Assembly (NCBI GenBank): GCA_936928855.1
Contig: CAKZHZ010000053.1
Coordinates: forward strand, 1 to 64,000
Length of the DNA: 64,000 nt
Source: an uncultured Polycyclovorans sp.
Lineage (GTDB): Bacteria; Pseudomonadota; Gammaproteobacteria; Nevskiales; Nevskiaceae
Direction of reading: 5' to 3'
This document shows positions 46,901 through 51,102 of this stretch, in pieces. A program made the position numbers and the translations under genes. The notes under the pieces are model-generated. The model had not been told where the DNA came from and searched no databases. It was given only the letters and a program-made list of their open reading frames with translations. Position 1 is the first letter of the stretch. The number at the start of each line of letters is the position of its first letter.

Positions 46901-47168
46901 TGCCAACTCTGCCAGTCCACTTTCTAAGAGAGAGGGACCGGCGATCTCTATGGAGCGCGAGGATCACATGCAGACTGGTAGCTATGGTGGCTCGAAAGAA
47001 GCTGATGCTTATCGTCAGCAACAGCGCGAACTTATCGATGCTGGAGACTTCCGTGCCGCTCAGCAGATGGACTTCGATGACATTCGTTCGAAATTTGGAA
47101 CGAAGTACGATCCGCACATTAAACAGCTTCAGGAATATACAGATGAGCTATTCCCGCCTCGGCCATAA
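31977..47168 (+). CDS. Giant Rhs/YD-repeat polymorphic toxin with HNH nuclease tip
   Basis: 5063 residues in one open frame. Order, approximate residues: short N-terminal domain without Sec signal (1-60, ending NAANGNLVIQSQDDYLAALG); YD repeats (60-735); five cadherin/VCBS-like repeats of about 140 residues, each opening with DLNG or DMNG (738-1428); Gly/Leu/Met-rich linker (1435-1500); YD repeats (1500-2880); concanavalin-like domain (2882-3081); YD repeats (3095-3420); beta-sandwich region (3425-3735); final YD block (3740-4360); LysM (about 4380-4431); hydrophobic Gly/Ala zipper (4465-4548); pre-toxin; C-terminal nuclease (4958-5063) with EAHHIPA (H4972, H4973) and EDHMQT (H4997), matching the HHH-type HNH/endonuclease VII toxins. 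YD repeats form a shell that holds the toxin. The immunity gene follows after 11 bases. Codon use changes along the gene. Export route unknown; the flagellar-type apparatus upstream is the main candidate. Confidence 0.92.
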   Translation: MTGIVAGEGLGLYNGSLAHLNGFGAQGNARLGNGNDRAWVNAANGNLVIQSQDDYLAALGLDVMATRTYNSRGLLDDDNGDNWQLSFYRRLLNLPAGAGTGEITRVNGDGHRAVFTYDSGTGKWISTDGSGAHDTLSKVGSEWVYEEGSSGLRETFDSNGKIIKAQDRDGHGLAFDYNGAGTLITAVRVVDATGATVETTKLTYSGNRLTNIRIDRMDAATDAIRVRYTYDGQGRLSQVRVDLGNPNDITAESGINRYTTTYTYDGTSNRLAGISQSDGSELLITYVQVGNDYRVASLAQREAVVQGSPVYRTTTFNYDIADRRTDVTDALGLVTHYHYDTQQRLTRVVSPEASNGVRSTTEYQYDSDDNITRVTTSVTGSTSRAVDYAYDSNGNLTEVRDAGGNTVRRSYNAQNQLSTETVYLTPDPDGAGAGQPGNGLTTRYLYDNEQHLRFIISAEGRVTENRYHANGHAADGQIQSSILHTGQLYSGGSYTEAALESWVNGLSDKQLAERIDYTYDARGQRASQTRYTALDSSGNGIPADSATSRYVYSAAGELLMSIGARNTSGSPTAGDAHVTSYTYDGLGRLRTLQDGSGRISTTSYDAANNTVVTSAPHGLVTTTVYNRAGDRISQQQTAGATDYGTTRYHYDQNSRLRMTEDATGARTHYLYDSRGWQVGMINPEGELTETVYNDAGQIVQVIRYDGRLDPDALVDVDGNPLSFTLDQLRGGTPASPLNPRPVTDLNGVDPGTDHSISDNQASILVAPDATLNDDGSTLTTLTAIILDAPDGIAETLSVNTAGTNLVANWDASRNLLTVTGSGGTARAITQFQQVLRTLSYSNSGGSPTLGARQVQIAVDDGEDHSIVRISTVTLTGPNQGPVVDLNGGAAGTGSSASYAEGAPATTIANPALTVSDADDATLSSAQVVINGRQNGTAEVLSVTTSGTGISASFNASTGVLTLTGTASVADYQQVLRTLKYENSASPMTGSSRTIAFTVSDGIADSGVAVLNLSLVANAAPVVDLNGAAGGIHFAASFDEGDPATLIVSPSLTISDADGSTLSYLQVALNNRQDGSAESLSVDVGATGISANYNASTGVLLLSGTATLADYQQVLRTLKYQNTAVPMTGVSRTVAVSASDGISTSTVANVTLTLVPAANFAPVVDLNGPTAGTGYSTTFTEGDTPVLIVGSTLTVSDPNPGATIAGATITLTNLADGAAENLSVITAGTGLSASYNSSTGVLTLSGVAAPSIYEQVLRTLRYENASQAPTAGDRSISVAVTDGQDSSASAYSTVTVVPVNDAPVLDMNGAAIGTQHQVEFPPLGLFVFIGQELDLSDVDSLMLTGATVTIADILPIAESFQATTSGTPISGSASGGVFTLSGTATVAEYEAVLRTLRYRRLTPGALMGQDYRDVLVTVTDGQDTSEVGVVRVWKPGQMPQGLMAGGGGEGGSQLMAGEGLQLEGAGSSQTQSLQPQPLSGEGGAPLMLMMGGTPLSGAATNRITSYVYDVAGRQIFTLVDDSEGSLTRRAVTETVYDGAGRITKTIAYANRIAPDALTEAAVRGALSTSGDDRISRNFYDGDGLLLAALDGEGGLTEQIYDDGGRLIEQVAYATATNPSHWASGSLTDLRPGSTADDQRSHHLYDARGQKTATIDAEGHLSTWAYDDAGNTVEERRYTGTVSYSGQSVATLQSQAIAATPAGQLRYRASEWVYDSLNRQTETRDILAANGGGLTTLSTTTYAYDTDSGFLISSTHAANDAPEARTTTTDYDHLGRITRQLDGEGSQALAAAAPGAAQEAVWTAYGAHNEHDDAGRVIRSTDASGNTSYYYYDHANRLRYSINAAGEVQETTYNAFGEAADIIIYANRISTAGITGGLIEGDLPGLSPDANRDRKTTISYTLRGQADIRQDGEGFQIDRDYNAFGQLHTQRSDSGATPGARTRTDTWSYDRRGLTETSLTDSGGLNLSRSREYDTFGRLTGETDARGHLWQTAYDKLGRVLTTTDPLSQTQGAPTTYDAFGRVLTQTDKLGHTTAYQYDDLQRKTTVTSPEGIVTTRTRNAHGEVIEIRLAQAGDDEITRYSYNRDGQLEATVNDMGSAPDLVTTNEYNPAGLLSAVVDARGIRTEYSYDAANRIMTRVIDPGSGTNPLTGEAYLNLSTSYDYNSGGEAIKVTDARGVVTETVFDRKGQTVAVIVDTEGHGGDAPLRLATEYSYDGQGQRITVREGITATPTGTGWNTSGTALRTTAYVYDTAGRRTEEIVDPNGLQITTRYFYDNNNNLTLREDAEGHKWWTVYDGNNRAVFSVSPDGAVRETVYDAEGRATLTTRYAAAANTAGLGQVIDEGNFRSTQVQPSASDRHTAMAYDHDGRMTHQVQGFTLSGGTGTGGYLTEFTHDAAGRTQRMTTYAVAAGASYVLTDAGISGQAAAVADATRDRSEHYYYDAAGRERFHIDATGYLRERLYDASGNLLAEHRYSDTLGAGTIAGLGTTADVQAVVGNASGAGDQSDTYDYDAASRLSGMTDAENHSEAYQLDGAGNRIAFQNKNGHTWTYQYDGAGRMVSETTPEVDYVDGITVTPGSGVYEPDVDLNEVSGTAIETAITYDRLGNVKTRTEAVGTTVERTTTYHYDGAGRQTTVEYPEMDGIMDPLTGVVTDNVQAQTQTWLDGRGNAVVNQDLNGHISRKTYDETGRVQYEIDAEGYVTEYHYNALGDRTQVIRYADAVNMAGYGTAAVTSSQVAGLVASITGNRTVEYQYDLHGQVTKTLLPEVYYYDAATGTSGNRQPETQMQYNAFGEVELQRKLRNTQGGGQWDDTYYYYNQRGERTGQIDPGGYLTEWEHDAHGNVTRQLEWADKLSAWSLVGGSIPQGYAPPTADSVNYGDTSDDVTLIWDQDFSSGTSGLTGSGLSAPSNVSLSGGKLHLVSNNSNNTSDLQPIRVVGARSYGNDDHPVIRFEFSVGAGTLGQQSIGVTSWPPTGTAIYAYEHQLLIESKPTGADNIRFYGKGAGESSTISLTDGVTYELEIAVNDSGSTMYLHQKGAARGSLAIHRENGESNQLVATAAVRNSTALPSSTAVLSIDSMEEVSGAAFNDVDALASRQARNVREVVYKFDGLNRLIAEERVGYRNDAFSEDGNVIAGVADAVTAHVYDAVGNLISTVDPSGAARHYYYDALGRLHQELAPERSYVVGTQPLQTETDHPLTEYHYNALGHVVQKHQFATGVSYSSSSAPATPSASAADKVETYLVDLHGRLQTTVDPMNVISQSRYDRMGRVVSERLVPDAGDTQTVESERRFIYDSLGNRTETWTLRDSAFSKEMVRYNAFGEIDARGANGSFFEFYEYDNAGRIWRSNRDGAARVMLHDLVGNANVEILSDELDLLSSAYQEAAEVADISTGIRSTHYLYNRNSKLVETRLPGISGVYDSQTSSPALVPTFHVRGESTVRSGAFLAWAITAPHRGVNVEVRLREVGSSTWQTPEVIEGAAIVGGNQAIGIDLSGFIEGAYEYELDYFINGSSTALSKVVGETWVYGPQSLVNQQQELFAYSVVTGPNGNPALKISAAVAGATQGMTALEFYSGYALRFTVPVTSIGGGEYVVEDLHGLFTNEDAPFIWDYVRPVGTAETRIDAISYDNPNVPNIDAARTRHLILQQFEGGLPYAALPLLPQVDYFAIRKIGETQWNVSPFSPFLLTMFRDREPYEFRFRLSEQGGGYIDLTAFGGTADGWIEGTHVPRAYETIEAPTETYSGLSTIVRYQDVDRWGNVTRVVDALGNITSYRYDEWGNLLSETLPEVDIVAEQGAISVSAPVTRWAYDQLGRRVAEVDARGNTQALRYDGASLVVDEVDPTGATRAFGYDIFGRAVYIQRPDQAAIVRNYDKHDNVLSEFNGARTIQYEYDAAGRLREDEFANYSYNEAGDLVARTISGVTTTFEYDAGGRKAFEHDAINGYQQWQYDDWGRVLTFRGIDGDEIVYEYNYAGQLTDETSLDYRRSYDYWENGWLRRSSIEYAPYADYPIASPRSTAYYDYDSNGRVVRQYELGVQHQVTQYDAHGRVVFSSEGPGNVTYQYDAVGNRRSATATAEDREYQVHVKEYWFFYDQANRVRAYGEGSRPDPRNYLDNVIFTEYQYDRAGQRISQMTRETDYLSVSERTIGAAFYEQIYGTAFYLQGHERYEYDLAGQLTNVRDGLNQNEVISRRYYDTKGRVYYYQVVDDFSRYYLYDNSDRLDQMLEFGQDNDITSNYQYDSQGRLTRNDVTATGPGGYTAAYQYTYVAGPTGYLEKTVTATRQGVAGQKISTSTYDARGQLITVMAPFDLSGPGLSKRVSYNVAGEVVARRDSDQPSERGGTRYISVGGNPLGRYGTPSTPDAPFIDFNYNVDPVSDEYPASVPGSYIVSEQGETVRDVARAVYGDANLWYLVADANALAPDDVLRPGQVLSVPNAVQPSGNTADTFRPIGDLVGDTRPDLPVPPPPPDKSCGTFGIILVIVVAVVVSVVSFNTLSGPATAAVSSVLGGSTAAGAVATTGGAILAGTAAGAAASAASQLTAIAAGLQDDFSWSDVGRSALQSGLTAGALQGFGLVGPDADALSWLGDFAEVGRAVVSNAVSQGIGMGLDMQDEFNWNALAGTTAASSLVGVTGTAVDRLSLSPNGFSETFLQQFAAGTINTGTQMLLEGGGKLDVRSIAADAFGNALGNSIVGAIQFAQLPEEVHNMSAADRQKFQQYRDQFTNISGDEADRLAIEFVNDSNNPGLPEQRLDLISRGLVAAGSDDPNAVLQQFGISNIVNGAEGAYLSANRGEAYFDQSLGRYMYPGDAAFYAGGGVGGFETSALDLFGVSDGVNLQAPELSGIGQALRTAAPVLAPVGEATAKLGQYIDSDPVLKFATFAVGAAISPVQTLLTAAIEPTPIGQYVNNLTTEGYEAYTGYIENVGQFNASDAQAVGAGAFGVSSLVLFGVGSLAKVGRVLGGPYSRVRGIPGNEAHHIPANSASPLSKREGPAISMEREDHMQTGSYGGSKEADAYRQQQRELIDAGDFRAAQQMDFDDIRSKFGTKYDPHIKQLQEYTDELFPPRP

Positions 47169-47179
47169 TTGGCACATGT

Positions 47180-47602
47180 ATGCGATTTGATATCTCAACG
47201 CACCAAGGGGCGGGCTCAATTACCTTTGGAATGTCTCCGGCTGACGCGAGGGCGCAGGTCGGGGCGACGTTCAAAAGTTTTAAGCGGACCCCTCAGAGTA
47301 CTTTTCCATGTGACTTCTTTCCGAGCCTTGGCGTGTTTCTTTACTACACAGCGCAAGGACAGTTGGAAGCCATTGAATTTGCATCTCCGGCGCAGCCCCA
47401 CTTTCAGGGGAGCGATCTTCTAAAGCTCAGCTTCAGTGATTTGGTTGCACTGCTGTCCGCTGTTGATCCGAAGATCGATATTCGTGACGACGGTTTCACG
47501 TCGAGGGCTTGTGGTATAGGAGCCTACGCCCCGGATGCATCGGAAGATCCGGCGCAGCCAGTAGAGACGGTCCTTGCTTTCTCCGCTTCCTATTACGATT
47601 AA
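47180..47602 (+). CDS. Probable immunity protein for the Rhs nuclease
   Basis: 140 residues beginning 11 bases after the rhs stop, the usual place of a cognate immunity gene. Features: GMSPADARAQVG near the start, FFPSLGVFLYYTAQGQLEAI then EFASPAQPHFQG in the middle, and GIGAYAPDASEDPAQPVETV in the last third. From memory this pattern recurs in small proteins behind Tox-HNH-HHH modules. No signal peptide, so it acts in the cytoplasm where it should bind and block the nuclease. Low-GC codon use like the 3' end of rhs suggests they travelled together. Confidence 0.75.
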   Translation: MRFDISTHQGAGSITFGMSPADARAQVGATFKSFKRTPQSTFPCDFFPSLGVFLYYTAQGQLEAIEFASPAQPHFQGSDLLKLSFSDLVALLSAVDPKIDIRDDGFTSRACGIGAYAPDASEDPAQPVETVLAFSASYYD

Positions 47603-47728
47603 TCGAACGATTGGCGAACGGAAGTATTCGGGGACAGACCACGATTGATTCGCTGATCTGATCTTCTATTTCAGTAGAGAAGCACCCACCCACCCCGCCA
47701 CGGCGGGAATAATTGGGGTCAGACTGAG

Positions 47729-48622
47729 CTATCCCGCTTTTTTCGGACAGATTAATCCGGAGCCTCCGAATCTTTCCTCGAATGCTACCGGACTGACGTA
47801 TTGAATCGCTTGGTGAATCCGCTTTCGATTGTAGAAGCCTTCGATGAAGGGAACGATCTCGCAGCGCGCGTGATCTTGATCCCTCAAGCGAAGACCATGA
47901 ATCAACTCGTTCTTCAGCGTGCTGAAAAAGCTTTCCGCTGCAGCGTTGTCATAGCAGTCGCCTTTCCTGCCCATGCTCGGCCGAAGCCCATGATGCATCA
48001 ATGCCTGCCGGTATTCACCGCTGCTGTAGATCGCCCCGCGGTCCGTGTGATGAATCAACCCAGCACCTGGACGGCGGCCACTCAGTCCCATCTGAAGCGC
48101 TGCCAGAACCAGTCGAATGTCGTGTCGATCAGACATCGACCAACCCACGATTCTGCGAGACCACATATCCATCAGGACGGCCAGATACAGCCAGCCACGC
48201 CGGGTCTTGACGAAGGTGGTATCACCCACCCAAAGCTGGTTGGGGGCCTCGGACTGAAAACGACGATTGACCAGATCTGGTGGCGACCACCGCTCCGGAT
48301 GTCGAGCGTACCGGGCAGCGCGATGGCGGCGCCTGCGGCGGGCTTCAAGGCCGTTCTCTCGCCGCAGACGGGCCACCCGATGCTTGCCACACTCAATGCC
48401 CTTAGCTTGCAGCGCTTTCCACGTCTTGACCGCGCCATAACGCTCGCGGGTCTCCATGTGAATCCTACGAATCTCGGTCAGCAGCACCCGATTCTGATGC
48501 TGTCGCCGCGTCGAGCCGCGCTTACGCCAGTGGTAGTACCCACTTCGGGAGACCCCCAGCGCGCGGCACCACACCGCCACACGTCGGCTATCCGCCTCCT
48601 TCTCAATCAGCGCGTACTTCAC
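47729..48622 (-). CDS. IS3-family transposase OrfB
   Basis: 297 residues. DDE integrase core: first Asp in QLWVGDTTFVKTRRGWLYLA, second in LIHHTDRGAIYSSGEY, Glu in NAAAESFFSTLKNELI. The N-terminus has the HTH_21-like segment (RIHMETRERYGAVKTWKALQ). Full length and apparently active. The start overlaps the orfA stop by 4 bases; in this family OrfAB is made by programmed -1 frameshifting. Confidence 0.94.
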   Translation of the reverse strand: MKYALIEKEADSRRVAVWCRALGVSRSGYYHWRKRGSTRRQHQNRVLLTEIRRIHMETRERYGAVKTWKALQAKGIECGKHRVARLRRENGLEARRRRRHRAARYARHPERWSPPDLVNRRFQSEAPNQLWVGDTTFVKTRRGWLYLAVLMDMWSRRIVGWSMSDRHDIRLVLAALQMGLSGRRPGAGLIHHTDRGAIYSSGEYRQALMHHGLRPSMGRKGDCYDNAAAESFFSTLKNELIHGLRLRDQDHARCEIVPFIEGFYNRKRIHQAIQYVSPVAFEERFGGSGLICPKKAG

Positions 48623-48918
48623 CCGACATCCCTGGCGAAGTACGCCGCCGCTTTTTTTAGGATGTCGCGCTCCTCGGTCACCCGGGCCAACTCCCGCTTT
48701 AGCCTCGCGATCTCCACCGTCTCATCGGCTGGCGGGCGCCCTGGACTGCGAAAGGTAGTATCGCCTTTGCCATGCAGCTGGGCCTGCCACTTGTACAGCT
48801 GGTTACGCCGAATGCCCAACTCCAGTGCGACTTCAGCTGCCGCTTTGTCGCCGCTTTCAAGCAAGCGAACTGCCTCTCGCTTGAATTCGGGCGTGAATCG
48901 TTGCCGCGTTGTCATCAA
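48619..48918 (-). CDS. IS3-family transposase OrfA
   Basis: 99 residues. N-terminal HTH (RQRFTPEFKREAVRLLESGD, AAAEVALELGIRRNQLYKWQ) binds the IS ends, followed by a leucine-zipper helix (VEIARLKRELARVTEERDIL). Near the 3' end a run of seven A and a G on the coding strand (about 48658-48652) is a classic slippery site for the OrfAB fusion. Confidence 0.92.
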   Translation of the reverse strand: MMTTRQRFTPEFKREAVRLLESGDKAAAEVALELGIRRNQLYKWQAQLHGKGDTTFRSPGRPPADETVEIARLKRELARVTEERDILKKAAAYFARDVG

Positions 48919-49038
48919 ACACCTCCTGGGGCATGGTCCCCCTATTGAAGTGTCCGAAGAAACCGGGATGCCTCAGTCAGACCCCGTAGCCCCGACTTCA
49001 TGGTTTGGTTGCCTCCAAGAATCCCAAGGATTTCGAGC

Positions 49039-49782
49039 ATGACGCTCCAATTCGCCGAACTGGATGCCCTCATTGAGACGTTGATGCCCTTCCGTGGCGG
49101 CGAGCCGTTGTTCGCGCTAGATGAGAAGGTGACAGGTGTGTTGATGTTGCTCGGAGCGGCGGTTGCTTTGGTGGGCGCAAAGCTGATTCCGATGCCGTTG
49201 GGTGGTTGGGTTGTACTCCTCGGGCTCGTGGTCGAGTTGTCTGCCGGTTTGTGGATGATCTGGCTGTCGGCAAGACGTGAGCCCATGTCCTTCAAGGCCA
49301 ATCGCACGCTGTTCGCGGCAGAGCTGGACCAGGACTTCGTGTCGCACGGCAAGATTGTGGCGTGGCTGACGACGTTTCCACGATCCGAACTGGAGGCGCG
49401 CCGTCACTATGTCGAGCAGCGTCGCGCCACGCTCGATCAGCGGCTGGGTTTCCTGGTGGGCAGCCTGGATCGCCTGGGTGCACTGCCCTTGATTGCGGCG
49501 ATTTATCTTCAGGTGAAAGACGTGCGGTTCAATGCGCCGGCGGATATTGGGATCCTTCCCAGTCTGCTGGTGGTGGCGATGCTGATGCTCTACTGGGTGG
49601 GGGCCTTGTCGTTCAGCCTGAAGCTGCGGCTGACAGCGTACGAGCGCTATCTCGCTGACGCGATGGCTGTCTGTCCGGAGCCGGGCGATGACGACGCAGG
49701 CCGCGCGTTGTCGGCGGAGCCTTCCGACGACCTGCCGGACGTAGCAGTGGGGCTGACCGCGCCCGGCGTGTCGGTCCCTTAG
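49039..49782 (+). CDS. Membrane protein of unknown function
   Basis: 247 residues from the ATG at 49039, with AAGGA 8 bases upstream; the frame is open to 49000. Four hydrophobic segments are visible in two pairs (VTGVLMLLGAAVALVGAKLI with WVVLLGLVVELSAGLWMIWL, then LGALPLIAAIYLQV with ILPSLLVVAMLMLYWVGALS). Between the pairs lies a charged helical region (RSELEARRHYVEQRRATLDQ). The tail is acidic. No family recognised. High-GC codon use marks return to core-like sequence after the IS. Confidence 0.65.
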   Translation: MTLQFAELDALIETLMPFRGGEPLFALDEKVTGVLMLLGAAVALVGAKLIPMPLGGWVVLLGLVVELSAGLWMIWLSARREPMSFKANRTLFAAELDQDFVSHGKIVAWLTTFPRSELEARRHYVEQRRATLDQRLGFLVGSLDRLGALPLIAAIYLQVKDVRFNAPADIGILPSLLVVAMLMLYWVGALSFSLKLRLTAYERYLADAMAVCPEPGDDDAGRALSAEPSDDLPDVAVGLTAPGVSVP

Positions 49783-49970
49783 CGGTCGGCCTCACGCGCT
49801 GTTTCCGAAACCCGCTGCGCCAACAGGGCGAGGTGCTCCAGGTACTCCCCGTCTCTGCGTGCACGTCCGTTCTCGATGGCGGCCATCAGCAGGTCGCGTA
49901 GTCGGACGAGGTGGTAGGGGCCGGGGATGGCGAGGTTCTGTGCTCCGTGCGGGGGATTCGGCGACTCCAT
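49779..49970 (-). CDS. Small hypothetical protein
   Basis: 63 residues, convergent with and overlapping the end of the membrane-protein gene by 4 bases. Helical and charged (LVRLRDLLMAAIENGRARRD, GEYLEHLALLAQRVSETARE). No clear ribosome-binding site. It diverges from the controller-like HTH gene and could share its operator at 49997-50007. Function unknown. Confidence 0.4.
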   Translation of the reverse strand: MESPNPPHGAQNLAIPGPYHLVRLRDLLMAAIENGRARRDGEYLEHLALLAQRVSETAREADR

Positions 49971-49996
49971 GTCGGGCTCGGTCGGGATGGCGATAT

Positions 49997-50007
49997 AACT
50001 TATAGTC
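49997..50007. promoter_or_regulatory. Controller-protein-type operator half site
   Basis: AACT-TAT-AGTC matches the GACTNNNAGTC box of controller proteins at all but one position. It lies 40 bases before the HTH gene at 50047, in a local AT-rich patch (GATATAACTTATAG) that could also hold the -10 of a promoter. Confidence 0.45.
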
Positions 50008-50046
50008 TATTCAATCCCTGTGGGCAAGCCGTGATGCTCAATAGCT

Positions 50047-50277
50047 ATGTCCACGCCTCCTTGTCCCGCGCCGTTGTTGCGCGACCATCTCGCGCGCAAT
50101 GTACGGGCGGCTCGCGTGCGTGCGGGCATGACCCAGGAGCAGCTGGCTGAGCGCAGCGGGCTCCATCAGACGTATTTGAGTGATGTGGAGCGCGGCAAGC
50201 GGAATGTCACGTTGGATGTGGTGGAGCGTTTGGCGGCCGCGCTGGAGGTGCCGCCGCTCGCCCTGCTATCGGGCTGA
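50047..50277 (+). CDS. Controller-like XRE-family HTH protein
   Basis: 76 residues, nearly all helix-turn-helix (residues 12-72: LRDHLARNVRAARVRAGMTQ, EQLAERSGLHQTYLSDVERG, KRNVTLDVVERLAAALEVPP). The HQTYLSDVERGKRN motif is that of restriction-modification controllers, and a matching box lies upstream. The next gene (50299) encodes a PD-(D/E)XK-like protein on the same strand 21 bases on, so both probably form an operon. Confidence 0.82.
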   Translation: MSTPPCPAPLLRDHLARNVRAARVRAGMTQEQLAERSGLHQTYLSDVERGKRNVTLDVVERLAAALEVPPLALLSG

Positions 50278-50298
50278 GCGTCGCGAAGGCCTGCGCTC

Positions 50299-50994
50299 GT
50301 GCTGAAGCGGGTACATCTGCGGCGGCTGCGCAAGCTGTATCGCTCGGCCGGCTGGCCGAGCCTGGATGCCATCGAGATCGATCTGTTGGCGGCGGGGATG
50401 ATTGAACGTGTGCTGCCGGCGGGGCGCCCGGAATATCTGCGGCTGACCGATGCCGGCATTCAGGCGCTGGCGGTCAACCGTGAGCAGAACCAGTCGGCGC
50501 TGGATGCCCACGAGGCGCTGGTGCAGCAGGTGGCACATTACCTCATCGACCAGGGCCGCATCGTCTATGTGGGGTTGGGCCTGCTGAGCAAGCCGGGGGC
50601 GCAGTGGCAGCATCCGCGACCGGATGTGTTCTCGATCCGTCGGACCAGCCAGGAGGCCTATCTGGAGCCGATGATTCACGAGATCAAGGTGAAGCGGGCG
50701 GACCTGTTGGCGGACCTGCGCAAGCCGGAGAAACATCAGGCGTATCTGGCGGCGGCGGGCTGCTGCAGTTATGTGCTGGCGGAGGGGATCGGCACGGCGG
50801 ACGATGTGCCGGCCGCCTGTGGGGTGATGATGGCGGGCGGCGACGGGCTCACCGCGCTGCGGCCGGCACCGGCGGCAGCGGATTTCCGGCTCGGGTTTCC
50901 CACCTGGATGACACTGGCCAAGGCCACGCCGTTCCGCCTGGAGCGCGAGGGAGGCACGGCGCAGCTGGGCGAGGGGTTGGACCCGGAGGACTGA
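50299..50994 (+). CDS. PD-(D/E)XK nuclease-like protein
   Basis: 231 residues. The first 70 resemble a winged helix (RRLRKLYRSAGWPSLDAIEI, EYLRLTDAGIQALAV). From about residue 100 a restriction-like core is suggested by RPDVFSIRRTSQEAYLEPMI followed by HEIKVKRADLLADLRKPEKH: Asp, then Glu-x-Lys on a strand. This resembles MmcB-type repair-associated proteins as well as type II nucleases. Downstream of a controller-like regulator it could be a nuclease, but no partner methylase is adjacent. Action on DNA is inferred. Confidence 0.6.
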   Translation: MLKRVHLRRLRKLYRSAGWPSLDAIEIDLLAAGMIERVLPAGRPEYLRLTDAGIQALAVNREQNQSALDAHEALVQQVAHYLIDQGRIVYVGLGLLSKPGAQWQHPRPDVFSIRRTSQEAYLEPMIHEIKVKRADLLADLRKPEKHQAYLAAAGCCSYVLAEGIGTADDVPAACGVMMAGGDGLTALRPAPAAADFRLGFPTWMTLAKATPFRLEREGGTAQLGEGLDPED

Positions 50995-51102
50995 GGCGAC
51001 CGCCACAGGGTCGGGCATCCGTCAACAATAAGTCAGATTTTGGTCAGGATTTGTGGGGCGCCGCCTGCCAGGCTGAGGCCATCGTTCTGATGGCCTGTTT
51101 CC

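Larger units (their letters stand above)
47714..48986 (-). mobile_element. IS3-family insertion sequence
   Basis: About 1.27 kb, bounded by imperfect inverted repeats of about 37 bp: left end opens TGGGGTCAGACTGAG (47714), right end read inwards opens CGGGGTCTGACTGAG (48986), and both continue with ATCCCG and TTCGGACA. It carries overlapping orfA and orfB with intact DDE residues. The flanks (AAT left, TAG right) do not form an obvious 3-bp target duplication, so the element may be old or the site rearranged. It separates the Rhs/immunity module from the core genes. Confidence 0.88.

Noticed and set aside
47801..49042. 413-codon + strand frame across the IS element
   Set aside because: Antisense of IS3 OrfA and OrfB, whose transposase motifs are unambiguous.
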